A stretch of DNA of 64,000 nt, from the NCBI RefSeq assembly GCF_023016155.1, contig NZ_JALKBG010000003.1, positions 186,001-250,000 of the forward strand. The letters run 5' to 3'. Positions 43,694-52,854 of this stretch are shown piece by piece. A model generated the notes under the pieces. That model was not told the DNA's origin, did no database searches, and was given only the letters and a program-made list of their open reading frames with translations. Source of the DNA: Aliiroseovarius sp. F20344. Its GTDB lineage: Bacteria; Pseudomonadota; Alphaproteobacteria; Rhodobacterales; Rhodobacteraceae. The translations under genes were made by a program, and so were the position numbers. The stretch's first letter is position 1. The number at the start of each line of letters is the position of its first letter.

Positions 43694-43724
43694 GGCCTCG
43701 CGTCTGACTTTCTGGTGCGGGGCC
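43694..43724 (+). terminator. Hairpin between gtsA-like and permease genes
   Basis: GGCCTCGC (43694-43701) pairs with GCGGGGCC (43717-43724), 8 bp with one G-U. It lies just after the binding-protein stop and has no long T-run, so it would reduce rather than stop read-through. Confidence 0.45.
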
Positions 43725-43748
43725 TCCTTATATTCAGGGATCGTTACA

Positions 43749-44621
43749 ATGACCGAATGGCTTGAACGTCATATCCCCAAGATGGTGCTTGCACCCTCTT
43801 TCATCGCCATCCTCGTATTCGTTTACGGCTTCATTGCTTGGACCGCTTGGGTGTCACTGACCCGCTCGCGTCTGCTTCCAAAATACGAGATCGAAGGCAT
43901 CATCCAATACGAGCGCCTGTTCGCATCGCCCCGGTTTGATACCGCGATGATGAACCTTTTCATCTTCGGCACGCTCTTCATCATCATCTCGATGGTTCTT
44001 GGCCTGCTGATCGCCATTCTGCTGGATCAGAAAATCCGCACCGAAGGCGTGTTGCGCACGATCTACCTTTACCCCATGGCGCTTTCGATGATCGTCACTG
44101 GTACCGCATGGAAGTGGATCATGAACCCCGGACTGGGCATCGAAAAGATGGTCCGCGACTGGGGGTTCGAGAACTTCAGTTTCGATTGGGTGATTGACCC
44201 CGACATGGCGATCTACGCCGTTGTAATCGCCGGTGTCTGGCAAGCGTCTGGCTTTGTTATGGCACTGTTCTTGGCCGGTCTGCGCAGCGTGGACGGAGAG
44301 ATCATCAAGGCCGCACAGGTCGATGGTATCCCCAGCTGGCGCATCTATTCCGCCATCATCATTCCGTCGATGGCGCCCATCTTCCTGTCAGCCTTCATCG
44401 TGCTGGCTCACCTCGCCATTAAAAGCTTCGACCTTGTCATCGCTTTGACCGGAGGCGGTCCCGGCTATGCCACTGATCTGCCTGCGACCTACATGTATGC
44501 CATGGCGTTCTCGCGTGGTGACATCGGACAAGCGGCAAGCTCTGCCATGGTGATGATGGCTGTCGTCTTCGCGATCATCGTTCCGTATCTTTACTCAGAA
44601 CTAAGGGTGAAACATGACTGA
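43749..44621 (+). CDS. gtsB: Sugar ABC transporter permease (GtsB-like)
   Basis: This 290-residue CUT1-type permease has six likely helices. It shows the EAA loop EIIKAAQVDGIPSWRIYSAIIIPSM and the ALTGGGPGYATDLPATYMY motif typical of MalF-like subunits. It overlaps the second permease by 8 nt. Confidence 0.9.
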   Translation: MTEWLERHIPKMVLAPSFIAILVFVYGFIAWTAWVSLTRSRLLPKYEIEGIIQYERLFASPRFDTAMMNLFIFGTLFIIISMVLGLLIAILLDQKIRTEGVLRTIYLYPMALSMIVTGTAWKWIMNPGLGIEKMVRDWGFENFSFDWVIDPDMAIYAVVIAGVWQASGFVMALFLAGLRSVDGEIIKAAQVDGIPSWRIYSAIIIPSMAPIFLSAFIVLAHLAIKSFDLVIALTGGGPGYATDLPATYMYAMAFSRGDIGQAASSAMVMMAVVFAIIVPYLYSELRVKHD

Positions 44622-45510
44622 TATCTCGCTTTCCCCCGCCCACGGCCCGTCGCGTAATTGGGGCAAGATCGCCCTGCGCTGGCTTCTGTTCACCCTGCTT
44701 GGCATCTTTGCCCTGTTCTATCTGATGCCGCTTTTCGTGATGGTCACTACCTCGCTGAAAAGCCTCGAGGAGATCCGCACCGGCAGCCTTGTGGCCTTCC
44801 CTCGCGAAGTCACGTTCGAGGCATGGCGCACCGCGTGGTCCGGCGCCTGTACCGGCATCCAGTGCGAGGGTCTGCGCCCTTACTTCTGGAACTCGGTGAT
44901 CCTTGCGATCCCAGCGGTTGCGATCTCGACCATTCTTGGTGCGATCAACGGCTATGTGATAGCGCAATGGAAGTTTAAAGGCGCAAACCTGATCTTCTCA
45001 CTGATGCTGTTTGGCTGCTTCATCCCGTTTCAGGTGGTGCTGCTTCCGATGGCACGCATGCTGGGCATGATGGGCATCGCTGGCACCATTCCGGGGCTGA
45101 TCTTCGTCCACGTGATCTATGGCATTGGGTTCACCACGCTGTTCTTCCGCAACTACTATGTGTCGATCCCACAAGAGCTGGTGAAAGCCGCCAAGGTGGA
45201 CGGCGCGGGCTTCTTCCGGATCTTCTGGTCGATCTTCCTGCCCTTGTCGCTACCGATCATCGTCGTGACTGTCATCTGGCAATTTACTCAGATCTGGAAC
45301 GACTTCTTGTTCGGGGTGTCCTTCAGTCAGGCTGGAACGCAACCCGTCACTGTGGCGCTGAACAATATCGTCAATTCAACCACCGGCGTGAAGGAATACA
45401 ACGTGGATATGGCTGCAGCGATCATCGCCGCCCTTCCCACGCTGCTTGTCTATGTCGTCGCTGGCAAATACTTCATCCGCGGACTGACCGCGGGCTCCGT
45501 GAAAGGCTAA
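44614..45510 (+). CDS. gtsC: Sugar ABC transporter permease (GtsC-like)
   Basis: This 298-residue MalG-like permease has the KSLEEIRTGSLVAFP segment after the first helix and the EAA loop ELVKAAKVDGAGFFRIFWSIFLP. The C-terminal ends in KYFIRGLTAGSVKG, which is the usual MalG-type ending. The ATPase follows after 4 nt. Confidence 0.9.
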   Translation: MTDISLSPAHGPSRNWGKIALRWLLFTLLGIFALFYLMPLFVMVTTSLKSLEEIRTGSLVAFPREVTFEAWRTAWSGACTGIQCEGLRPYFWNSVILAIPAVAISTILGAINGYVIAQWKFKGANLIFSLMLFGCFIPFQVVLLPMARMLGMMGIAGTIPGLIFVHVIYGIGFTTLFFRNYYVSIPQELVKAAKVDGAGFFRIFWSIFLPLSLPIIVVTVIWQFTQIWNDFLFGVSFSQAGTQPVTVALNNIVNSTTGVKEYNVDMAAAIIAALPTLLVYVVAGKYFIRGLTAGSVKG

Positions 45511-45514
45511 ACCC

Positions 45515-46612
45515 ATGGCTCCTATTCTGGATATCAAAAACCTCTACAAGAACTATGGGTCTGTCGAGATCCTTAAAGACATCAACGTCACGATCGAACC
45601 GGGGGATTTCCTGGTGCTGGTTGGCCCATCAGGCTGCGGCAAGTCCACGCTTCTGAACTGTATCGCTGGGCTTGAGCCGATCACCGACGGCACGGTAGCC
45701 ATTGGTGGGCGCGACATGACACATGTCAGTCCCAAGGATCGCGACATCGCCATGGTATTCCAATCCTACGCGCTTTACCCGACCATGTCGGTGGCCAAGA
45801 ATATCACCTTCGGTATGAAAGTGCGCGGTGTGGACGCGGCAACGCAGGAACAGAAGCTTCAGGAAGTGGCACAACAGCTGCAGATCGAACCCCTTCTGCA
45901 GCGTCGCCCCGGTCAGCTTTCAGGTGGCCAGCGGCAGCGTGTCGCGATGGGCCGGGCGCTGGTGCGTGACCCGAAGCTGTTCTTGTTCGATGAACCGCTG
46001 TCTAACCTCGACGCCAAGCTTCGCGTCGAGATGCGGACCGAGATCAAGAAACTGCACCAGAACCTGAACGCGACCATGGTCTATGTAACCCATGACCAGA
46101 TCGAGGCGATGACCCTTGCCACCAAAATCGTCGTTCTGAAAGGCGGCGTGGTGCAGCAGATCGGATCCCCGGCGGAAATCTATAACCGTCCAGCAAACCT
46201 GTTTGTTGCGGACTTCATGGGCAGCCCTGCAATGAACCTGATCCCGGCGCGAGCAAAGGCCAATGGCAAAGGTACTCAGATCGAGATTGAGCGCGCTGGC
46301 GCAGCCCCACTGGTGCTGACCGACACCCACGCCAAGAACTTGCCAGAAGACGTAATTCTGGGTCTGCGACCTGAGGATATCGCCGAAGCGGGCTTCCGTG
46401 CTGGCGAAGATGTGCAAGAAGCCGATTGCATGGTCGAAATGGTCGAACCTGCGGGTGCTGATACCTACGTGGTGTCTCATCTAGGGGGCAAGCAAGTCAC
46501 TGCACGTTTGCACGCAGAAACCAGTGCCAAATCGGGCGAGAGTCTCTCTTTGGCGTTTGATCTCAGCAAAGTGTCCTACTTCGCACCGGAAAGCGGTGAA
46601 CGGCTGAACTGA
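45515..46612 (+). CDS. gtsD: Sugar ABC transporter ATP-binding protein (GtsD/MalK-like)
   Basis: This 365-residue ATPase has Walker A GPSGCGKST, Q-loop VFQSYALYPTM, signature LSGGQRQRVAMGRALV and Walker B LFLFDEPLSNLD. The C-terminal TOBE-type region (VILGLRPEDI) is typical of the MalK/UgpC group. Its stop is 16 nt from the convergent AbrB-like gene. Confidence 0.92.
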   Translation: MAPILDIKNLYKNYGSVEILKDINVTIEPGDFLVLVGPSGCGKSTLLNCIAGLEPITDGTVAIGGRDMTHVSPKDRDIAMVFQSYALYPTMSVAKNITFGMKVRGVDAATQEQKLQEVAQQLQIEPLLQRRPGQLSGGQRQRVAMGRALVRDPKLFLFDEPLSNLDAKLRVEMRTEIKKLHQNLNATMVYVTHDQIEAMTLATKIVVLKGGVVQQIGSPAEIYNRPANLFVADFMGSPAMNLIPARAKANGKGTQIEIERAGAAPLVLTDTHAKNLPEDVILGLRPEDIAEAGFRAGEDVQEADCMVEMVEPAGADTYVVSHLGGKQVTARLHAETSAKSGESLSLAFDLSKVSYFAPESGERLN

Positions 46613-46628
46613 TTATGTCGCGCCGGGG

Positions 46629-47648
46629 TTAGGTCTTGTGCAATACACGACCAATCACCGGCGCGAACATGACGACCAGTACGATCCGAAGCACGTGATG
46701 CGTGACCACATAAGCGAGGTCAGAGCCAGCGATGATGGCGATCACCACCATCTCGGCCTGACCACCCGGCAGGAAGGCCAATAAAGCGTCCAATGAGGGC
46801 GCAAGCCCTAGCCCAGCCACCAATGCAAAAAACAATAGTGAAATGGTGCCTAACAGCACGGAATAGGCGAGGCCTGCGAAGACACTTTCGCGGACCTCTT
46901 TTCGCGTGATGCGAACGTATTTCACACCCACAGCGATGCCGATGAAAAACTGTGCGGCCTGAATGATCTCGGCAGGTGGTCGCGTTTGGATCACACCGGT
47001 CAGAGATAGAACAGAGGTCAAGATCATCGGCCCCAGTATGGATGCACCGAATAGACCGATCCGCTCGAAAAACTTCCAGCCAACAAGCCCTGCGATGATC
47101 ATCAGTGCGATCTGGGTGGGCGCAATATCGGTCATGGGCTGGCCCGGCGCGACATTCAGATCCAAGTTCCACACCAGCTGCATTGCAAAGGGCGCGCAGC
47201 TGACCAAAACAACAATTCGGGTCGCATGAATTAAGGACAGTGCCCGCGGATCGCCCCCAGCCTCTTCCCCGAAGATCAGCATATCCTGCAACCCACCTGG
47301 CATGGCGCTATACCACGCGGTCACAGGATCAAGTTTGAAGACATAGCGCAGAAATGGGAACCCAATCACCGCAACAGTCGCGATGAACAGGGGCACTATC
47401 AGCAAGGATCCGGCGATTTCAGGCATGCGCCCCAACAGCTCTGGCGTGATGGACGCACCTACGGCGACGCCCAAAAATGTACGCATGAAAATACCAAACT
47501 GCCCCGCCCCCTGCAGAGATGCCCCCGACAGCGCCGCGATCAGACATGCAAACATCGGGCCCAGCAGAAACGGCAAAGGCAGCCCGAGGACATAGAACCC
47601 CAGACTGCCAACTGCCGCGATAAGGAATGTTAGAGCACGATCCATCAT
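46629..47648 (-). CDS. AbrB-family integral membrane protein
   Basis: This 339-residue protein has about ten helices and two copies of the AbrB duplication motif (FLLGPMFACLIAALSG / FGASILGPMILTSVLSL). The SAMPGGLQDMLIFGEEAG and AFLPGGQAEMVVIAI segments each end a half. The family is annotated as putative ammonia monooxygenase-like or transport regulator, but its role is not proven. It follows tctA by 18 nt on the same strand, so a role with the tricarboxylate transporter is likely. Confidence 0.85.
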   Translation of the reverse strand: MMDRALTFLIAAVGSLGFYVLGLPLPFLLGPMFACLIAALSGASLQGAGQFGIFMRTFLGVAVGASITPELLGRMPEIAGSLLIVPLFIATVAVIGFPFLRYVFKLDPVTAWYSAMPGGLQDMLIFGEEAGGDPRALSLIHATRIVVLVSCAPFAMQLVWNLDLNVAPGQPMTDIAPTQIALMIIAGLVGWKFFERIGLFGASILGPMILTSVLSLTGVIQTRPPAEIIQAAQFFIGIAVGVKYVRITRKEVRESVFAGLAYSVLLGTISLLFFALVAGLGLAPSLDALLAFLPGGQAEMVVIAIIAGSDLAYVVTHHVLRIVLVVMFAPVIGRVLHKT

Positions 47649-47666
47649 GAGCTCGGTTATAAGTGA

Positions 47667-49181
47667 TCAATCCCCATCTGCGATCCCTTCTGCGCGAAGA
47701 CGGGCGCGGCGTGCGCGGAAACTGGGCAGGAAGACCAGAAGGGCTGCGATGACCAGAAGGCCCAACGTCATGGGACGTTCCCAAATAAAGCCAATGCCAT
47801 CATACAGTTGCATTGAGCGCGAGAAGTTGTCTTCCAGCATGCCACCCAGAATGAACCCGATCAGTAGCGGGGCCAGCGGATAGTCTGCAAAACGAAGTGC
47901 CGTCGCCGCGACCCCAAAGCCCACCAGAAGCAGCAACTCGGTTGCGTTGTTCTGGCCGATATAAGCCCCCATCAACGTGAAAAAGAGGATGAATGGGATA
48001 AGGTAGTTGCGCGGGATCGACAGCACTTTGGCGATGTATGGGATGAGCGGCAAGTTCAGGATCAGCAAAACCAAATTGCCGATGAACATCGACATGATAA
48101 CGGCCCAAAAGATCTGCGGCTCATCAAGCATCAGACGCGGACCGGGTGTGACGTTCAGCGCAATCAACGCGCCCAGCAAGATCGCGGTTGTGCCAGAGCC
48201 GGGAATGCCAAGAGTCAAAAGTGGCACAAAAGACCCGGTGCAGGCAGCGTTGTTCGCGGTTTCGGGTGCGGCAAGCCCTTTGATCGATCCCTTACCGAAC
48301 TCTTCTTGCTCTTCTTTGGTGGCCAGATTGCGCTCGACGGCGTAGCCAAGGAAACTGGCAATCGTAGCCCCCGCGCCAGGCAGGACGCCGATGAAGAAGC
48401 CCTGCAACGATTGGCGGCCAATCACGGGCGCGATGGATTTCGCCTCGGCCCCTGTGATGCGAAGATTCTTGATCTCGCCATCTTGGCTTTCCTGTGTGGT
48501 TTTGGGCTTCAGCACCAAGAACAACGCTTCGGGCAAAGCAAACATGGCCATCGCAAGCGTGATAAAACCAAAGCCCGATTGCAGGTCCATGATCCCCATC
48601 GTGAAGCGCGGCATGTTGAACAATGCACCTTCGCCCACAGTAGCCATGATCAGTCCCAGCAAAGTCATCATAAGCGCCTTGGCCACCTGCCCCGTTCCAG
48701 CGAACGCAGCAATAGCCGACAAGCCAACCACCATCAGGGCGAAGTATTCAGCGGAATGAAACAGCAGCGCGACCGAGGACAAGGCCGGTGCAAAAACCAT
48801 CAAAAGAAGGGCGCCGATGCTGCCCCCGGCAAAACTGGCGATTGCAGCAATGGTAAGGGCCTTCCCGGCCTCGCCTTGTTTCGCCATAGGATAGCCGTCA
48901 AAGCTTGATGCAACTGTCCCGGCAACCCCCGGTGCGTTCAACAGGATGGACGAGGTCGACCCACCGAAAATGGCACCGTAGTATACGCCGGCCAACAGGA
49001 TCAGCGCGGCTGACGGATCGCCCATCGAGATGGCAACGGGGATCATAATCGCGATAATTGACATCGGGCCAAGACCCGGCAGCATTCCGATGAATGTGCC
49101 GATCAGACAACCGCCGATCACCATCAACAGGTTTTGAATGGAAAGGGCCGTTTGCAGGCCAATCAGAAGTCCTTCGAGCAT
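47667..49181 (-). CDS. tctA: Tripartite tricarboxylate transporter large permease (TctA)
   Basis: This 504-residue membrane protein has about twelve helices. TctA signatures are the GMLPGLGPMSIIAIMIPV motif near residue 33, GVLPGAGATIASFLGYAVER near 265 and TLGIPGSGTTAILLGAL near 323. It forms the channel with TctB, and uses the cation gradient to import the acid bound by TctC. It lies 4 nt after tctB. Confidence 0.94.
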   Translation of the reverse strand: MLEGLLIGLQTALSIQNLLMVIGGCLIGTFIGMLPGLGPMSIIAIMIPVAISMGDPSAALILLAGVYYGAIFGGSTSSILLNAPGVAGTVASSFDGYPMAKQGEAGKALTIAAIASFAGGSIGALLLMVFAPALSSVALLFHSAEYFALMVVGLSAIAAFAGTGQVAKALMMTLLGLIMATVGEGALFNMPRFTMGIMDLQSGFGFITLAMAMFALPEALFLVLKPKTTQESQDGEIKNLRITGAEAKSIAPVIGRQSLQGFFIGVLPGAGATIASFLGYAVERNLATKEEQEEFGKGSIKGLAAPETANNAACTGSFVPLLTLGIPGSGTTAILLGALIALNVTPGPRLMLDEPQIFWAVIMSMFIGNLVLLILNLPLIPYIAKVLSIPRNYLIPFILFFTLMGAYIGQNNATELLLLVGFGVAATALRFADYPLAPLLIGFILGGMLEDNFSRSMQLYDGIGFIWERPMTLGLLVIAALLVFLPSFRARRARLRAEGIADGD

Positions 49182-49185
49182 ACGA

Positions 49186-49671
49186 TCAACCTCCTACAAA
49201 GCCGGGTAATGGGCGCAGGTAGATGCCCAGAACTTGCTGCACCAGATACCAAACGACCAGTGTCGCAAACAACGCGATGGGGATCATAAGAGCCCATTTG
49301 CGTTCACCCAAAATGAACGACCCGAGGATCAGGAAAGCCGCGGTGGAGAAGATGAACCCAAGCGGGCGTAGGCAAATCGCATAGGCGACCATCAACGCCA
49401 AAAGCAACAAGGCTTGCCCCAGTTTGTATTCACCAAGCCGACGGTAATCGATGTCGGCTTCTTTCGGTTCCGACTTTTCCATCCCGGACAAGATAACCAA
49501 CGATGTCAGAAGCCCCAACACGGATAGGACCTTTGGGAAGGTACTAGGCCAGATCGGGTTGCGTTTCATGAACGGCGCAAGCGCACCATCCATCGTGAAC
49601 CAAGCGGCGTATCCATAAGCCAGGCATACTCCGACAAGTATCAGCGCGATCCAACGATCAAGTGCCATCAT
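49186..49671 (-). CDS. tctB: Tripartite tricarboxylate transporter small permease (TctB)
   Basis: This 161-residue protein has four predicted helices, with the WPSTFPKVLSVLGLLTSLVI segment and CLRPLGFIFSTAAFLILGSFILGER. It lies between tctC and tctA, after a terminator-like hairpin. Confidence 0.9.
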   Translation of the reverse strand: MMALDRWIALILVGVCLAYGYAAWFTMDGALAPFMKRNPIWPSTFPKVLSVLGLLTSLVILSGMEKSEPKEADIDYRRLGEYKLGQALLLLALMVAYAICLRPLGFIFSTAAFLILGSFILGERKWALMIPIALFATLVVWYLVQQVLGIYLRPLPGFVGG

Positions 49672-49690
49672 CCCCTCCCGAATTCAGTAG

Positions 49691-49721
49691 AAAAATGGGC
49701 AGAGCGCGTAACGCTCTGCCC
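49691..49721 (-). terminator. Attenuating terminator between tctC and tctB
   Basis: On the minus strand GGGCAGAGCG (49721-49712) and CGCTCTGCCC (49706-49697) form a perfect 10-bp stem with a 5-nt loop, followed by ATTTTTCT. This is a classical rho-independent terminator placed after the binding-protein gene, which should give far more TctC than TctBA. Confidence 0.85.
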
Positions 49722-49734
49722 CATCAAGTAAGGC

Positions 49735-50721
49735 TTACAGGAAGCCCAGCTTTTTCATCAGATCACCAATGACCTGCTCTTGCTCTTCCAGGAAAGCTTT
49801 GAAGTCATCGCCCGAATTGTGGATGTTCACCCAACCGTTGCGCGCGCGCACTTCTTCCCATTCCTCGGTTGCATACATGTCAGCAAGGGCTTTTTGGTAC
49901 ATGGCCAGCTTGTCGTCAGGCAGACCCGGAGCTGCAAAGAACCCGCGCCAGTTCACGAAGCTGGTGTCGATGCCCTGTTCTTTCATGGTCATCGCATCGG
50001 GGGCAGCCGGAACGCGTTCGTCCGACGTGACGCCGATGATCTTCACTTCGCCTGCATTGGCCAGATCAACCGCTTCCGAGAAACCGGTCGACAGGGCAGC
50101 AATCTCGCCCGACAGAAGGGCTGCCATGGCTTTACCACCCGCGTCATAGGGGATGTATTTCACGCCCAGCGCATCTTTGCCTGCGGCCTCGAATGTCATG
50201 GCCGCAACCAAGTGGTCCATGCCGCCGGGAACCGATCCGCCACCAACTGCGGTGGCGCTTGGGTCGGCGTCATAAGCTGCCATTAGGTCTTCCATCGAGT
50301 TGATGGGGCTGTCTTTGCCGACGACCATCGCGGCATAGTCACCGATGGTGCCTGCAACCAGTGTCAGGTCGCGGAAGTTGTGCGGGAACACACCGGTCAG
50401 CGAGCGGATCACAATGGGGGTCGAGTTCACCATCAAGGTTCCGTGGTTGCTGTCGGCGTTTTCGATCAGAAAGCCGATCGCCTTACCGCCGCCGCCACCT
50501 GACATATTCTCGTAAGATGCGGTGCCTGCGATACCAGCATTCGTCAGCGCCTCGCCGGTGCCACGGGCTGTGCCATCCCAGCCGCCGCCAGCGCCGCCGG
50601 GGATCAGAAAGTGAATGCTATCGACTACTTTGTGTCCGTCTGCTGATGCAGGTGAGGCAAAAGCCATCGCGGCCAAAGCGGTCGCCATAAGGGCACGGCG
50701 GCCCAGTGAAAATGTCGTCAT
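49735..50721 (-). CDS. tctC: Tripartite tricarboxylate transporter binding protein (TctC)
   Basis: This 328-residue periplasmic receptor begins with a twin-arginine-like n-region (LGRRALMATALAAMAFASPASA). Family motifs are HFLIPGGAGGGWDGTARG, ENMSGGGGGKAIGFL and the carboxylate loop GGGSVPGGMDHL. ATG at 50721 has GGGAGGA upstream. It diverges from the TctDE-like sensor genes. The ligand is a di- or tricarboxylate by family, otherwise unknown. Confidence 0.92.
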   Translation of the reverse strand: MTTFSLGRRALMATALAAMAFASPASADGHKVVDSIHFLIPGGAGGGWDGTARGTGEALTNAGIAGTASYENMSGGGGGKAIGFLIENADSNHGTLMVNSTPIVIRSLTGVFPHNFRDLTLVAGTIGDYAAMVVGKDSPINSMEDLMAAYDADPSATAVGGGSVPGGMDHLVAAMTFEAAGKDALGVKYIPYDAGGKAMAALLSGEIAALSTGFSEAVDLANAGEVKIIGVTSDERVPAAPDAMTMKEQGIDTSFVNWRGFFAAPGLPDDKLAMYQKALADMYATEEWEEVRARNGWVNIHNSGDDFKAFLEEQEQVIGDLMKKLGFL

Positions 50722-50784
50722 GATTTCCTCCCAATTTGACAACTGTCCGAAAGGCGGCTCAGTTAACCGAGGTAACCACAGCAA

Positions 50785-50805
50785 CCTGACACGGACCTGT
50801 CACGG
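50785..50805. promoter_or_regulatory. Direct repeat CCTG(A/T)CACGG, candidate TctD site
   Basis: CCTGACACGG at 50785-50794 and CCTGTCACGG at 50796-50805 have an 11-bp period, about one helical turn, in the 107-bp gap between divergent tctC and the regulator. AACC also recurs at 50765, 50774 and 50783, period 9. OmpR-type regulators bind such direct repeats; the assignment is inferred. Confidence 0.5.
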
Positions 50806-50828
50806 CTGTTTCGAAATGAACAAGGCCC

Positions 50829-51494
50829 ATGAAATTCCTTCTGATCGAAGACAACAAAGAACTGGCAAGCGCGGTCTGCGCCCGTATGCAAATTGACGGC
50901 CATGTCGTTGATCATGCTGAATGTTTTCAAGACGCTATCGCATTCGCAGACACCGAGGACTATGATCTGATATTGCTGGATATCATGTTGCCCGATGGTG
51001 ATGGCCGCACCTTTCTGAAACACCACCGTTCACGGCAGAAGGACACACCTGTGATTGTATTGACCGCGCGGTCGCAGGTGTCAGACAGAATCAGCATTTT
51101 GGATCTTGGGGCGGATGACTACGTGACGAAACCCTTCGATCATGAAGAACTTCAAGCCCGCTGCCGAGCCGTTCTGCGTCGCAAAGCGGGCACGACGCAA
51201 AGCACCATTCAGCTGGGAAATGCGACGTTCGATCCCGTGGCGGGCAGCCTGACGGTTGACGGAAAGCCAATCACGCTGCGCAACCGTGAGCTTCGATTGC
51301 TTGAACTGTTGATCAACGCGCCTGGGCAAATCTTTCCCAAACACAAATTGTTTGACCGACTATTTGCCTATGACGAAGACGTCTCGGAGAATGCGATCGA
51401 AGTTTATATCGGCCGGCTGCGCAAACACTTAGAGACCTCGGATCTACGCATCACAACCCTGCGCGGATTGGGGTACCGGTTGGATCATGGCTGA
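50829..51494 (+). CDS. tctD: OmpR-family response regulator (TctD-like)
   Basis: This 221-residue regulator has LLIEDNKELA, phospho-acceptor Asp51 (LILLDIMLPDGDG), LTAR and the Lys of YVTKPFDH, then a winged helix with LRNRELRLLELLINAPGQIF and ENAIEVYIGRLRKHLE. It diverges from tctC and overlaps the kinase by 8 nt. TctD activates tctCBA in response to citrate-like acids. Confidence 0.92.
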   Translation: MKFLLIEDNKELASAVCARMQIDGHVVDHAECFQDAIAFADTEDYDLILLDIMLPDGDGRTFLKHHRSRQKDTPVIVLTARSQVSDRISILDLGADDYVTKPFDHEELQARCRAVLRRKAGTTQSTIQLGNATFDPVAGSLTVDGKPITLRNRELRLLELLINAPGQIFPKHKLFDRLFAYDEDVSENAIEVYIGRLRKHLETSDLRITTLRGLGYRLDHG

Positions 51495-52854
51495 GGGAGT
51501 CAACGTCACCGGATCACTGCGGAACCGATTGGCAGTAAGCCTGATTGGCGGTGCAGCCGTTTTGACAATCCTGCTGTTTATCGTCGTGCGCGCATATGCA
51601 GCCCAGATCGCGCAACAAGGGCAAGACAGCATCCTTGCGGCTTCGGTCAGCTCCATTCTGGACGCGGCCATTTTACGCGAGGGGACTGTTGAAGTTGACT
51701 TTCCCTACGCATCTTTTTCCATGCTCAGCACCGACGCTGACGACCGAGTTTTTTATGCGATATATCAGGATGATAAGCTATTGTCCGGGTACGAGGGTCT
51801 TCCGCACACACCTGAAGGTGCGATGGCACGCACCGTCCATCAAACCGCCAGCTATGACGGCGTCGCGATCCGATCCGCCACCGATGTCCGAACCTTGGTC
51901 GGGGCTGATACGCGCACGATCATTTCGGTCACAGTTGCCCAAACTCAAGACGCCTTGCAGGTCACGCTCGCCGATATCTCGCGCAATGTGGCACTGTATG
52001 GCACTGGGTTCTTTTTACTGTCCGTTCTGCTGTCCTTCTGGGCCACGGCCACGACCATCAACCCGCTTAAACGCCTTACAAGTTCTGTCACCAAGCGCGG
52101 CCCGAAAGATCTAAGCCCCGTGGCCAGCCCAGTCCCGGTCGAAATGGCGTCACTTGTTGCATCGCTTAACCGTTTGATGGGGCGGTTGGACACGTCGTTG
52201 CACCAGTCCGAGGATTTCATCGCCGAAGCTGCCCATCGCGTCCGCACCCCTTTGGCGACGGTCCGTTCGCATGCAGAGGCAACGCTTCAGCGTGTGGATC
52301 GGGATGAAAATCGGCAAGCCATGCGGGCGATGATCCGCGCCATCGACGAAAGCTCACGTGCGGCGGGGCAGCTTTTGGATCACGCCATGACCACCTTCCG
52401 TGCCGATCATCTGGAGCGCACGAGCATTGATCTTGTTGAGCTTCTGAACGAACTGGTTTTGCGTCTGTCCCCTGTGGCCGAAATGAAAGACATCAATCTG
52501 ACGATCATCGCGGACGAACCCGTGATAGTCGAAGGCGACAGCATTCTGCTGCAAAATGGCATCCGCAACTTGATCGATAACGCGCTGAAGTACTCGCCAG
52601 CAGAAAGTGACATCACCATCCGTGTCGCCGCGAGCCCGAGACCTTCCATTCAAATCCGGGATCAAGGACCGGGTTTCCCATCAGAAGGGATCGAAGACCT
52701 GCTGACCCGCTTCTCTCGCGGAGACAACGTAAAAGGCATTATCGGATCAGGACTCGGGCTTACCATTGCACAAGACGTGGCCATCGCCCATGGCGGAGAG
52801 ATCAGCTTGGAAAACCAACCCGGAGGCGGTGCATGCGTTACATTCTCGCTTTAA
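51487..52854 (+). CDS. tctE: Sensor histidine kinase (TctE-like)
   Basis: This 455-residue kinase has TM helices near residues 17-38 and 160-184, an N-terminal periplasmic 2CSK-type domain, a HAMP-like linker (TTINPLKRL), H-box EAAHRVRTPLATVRSHAE, N-box IRNLIDNALKYSP, G-box DQGPGFP and GSGLGLTIA. It is followed by an overlapping gene (22 nt) for a periplasmic binding protein, so signalling may need a soluble ligand-loaded partner. Confidence 0.9.
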   Translation: MAEGVNVTGSLRNRLAVSLIGGAAVLTILLFIVVRAYAAQIAQQGQDSILAASVSSILDAAILREGTVEVDFPYASFSMLSTDADDRVFYAIYQDDKLLSGYEGLPHTPEGAMARTVHQTASYDGVAIRSATDVRTLVGADTRTIISVTVAQTQDALQVTLADISRNVALYGTGFFLLSVLLSFWATATTINPLKRLTSSVTKRGPKDLSPVASPVPVEMASLVASLNRLMGRLDTSLHQSEDFIAEAAHRVRTPLATVRSHAEATLQRVDRDENRQAMRAMIRAIDESSRAAGQLLDHAMTTFRADHLERTSIDLVELLNELVLRLSPVAEMKDINLTIIADEPVIVEGDSILLQNGIRNLIDNALKYSPAESDITIRVAASPRPSIQIRDQGPGFPSEGIEDLLTRFSRGDNVKGIIGSGLGLTIAQDVAIAHGGEISLENQPGGGACVTFSL

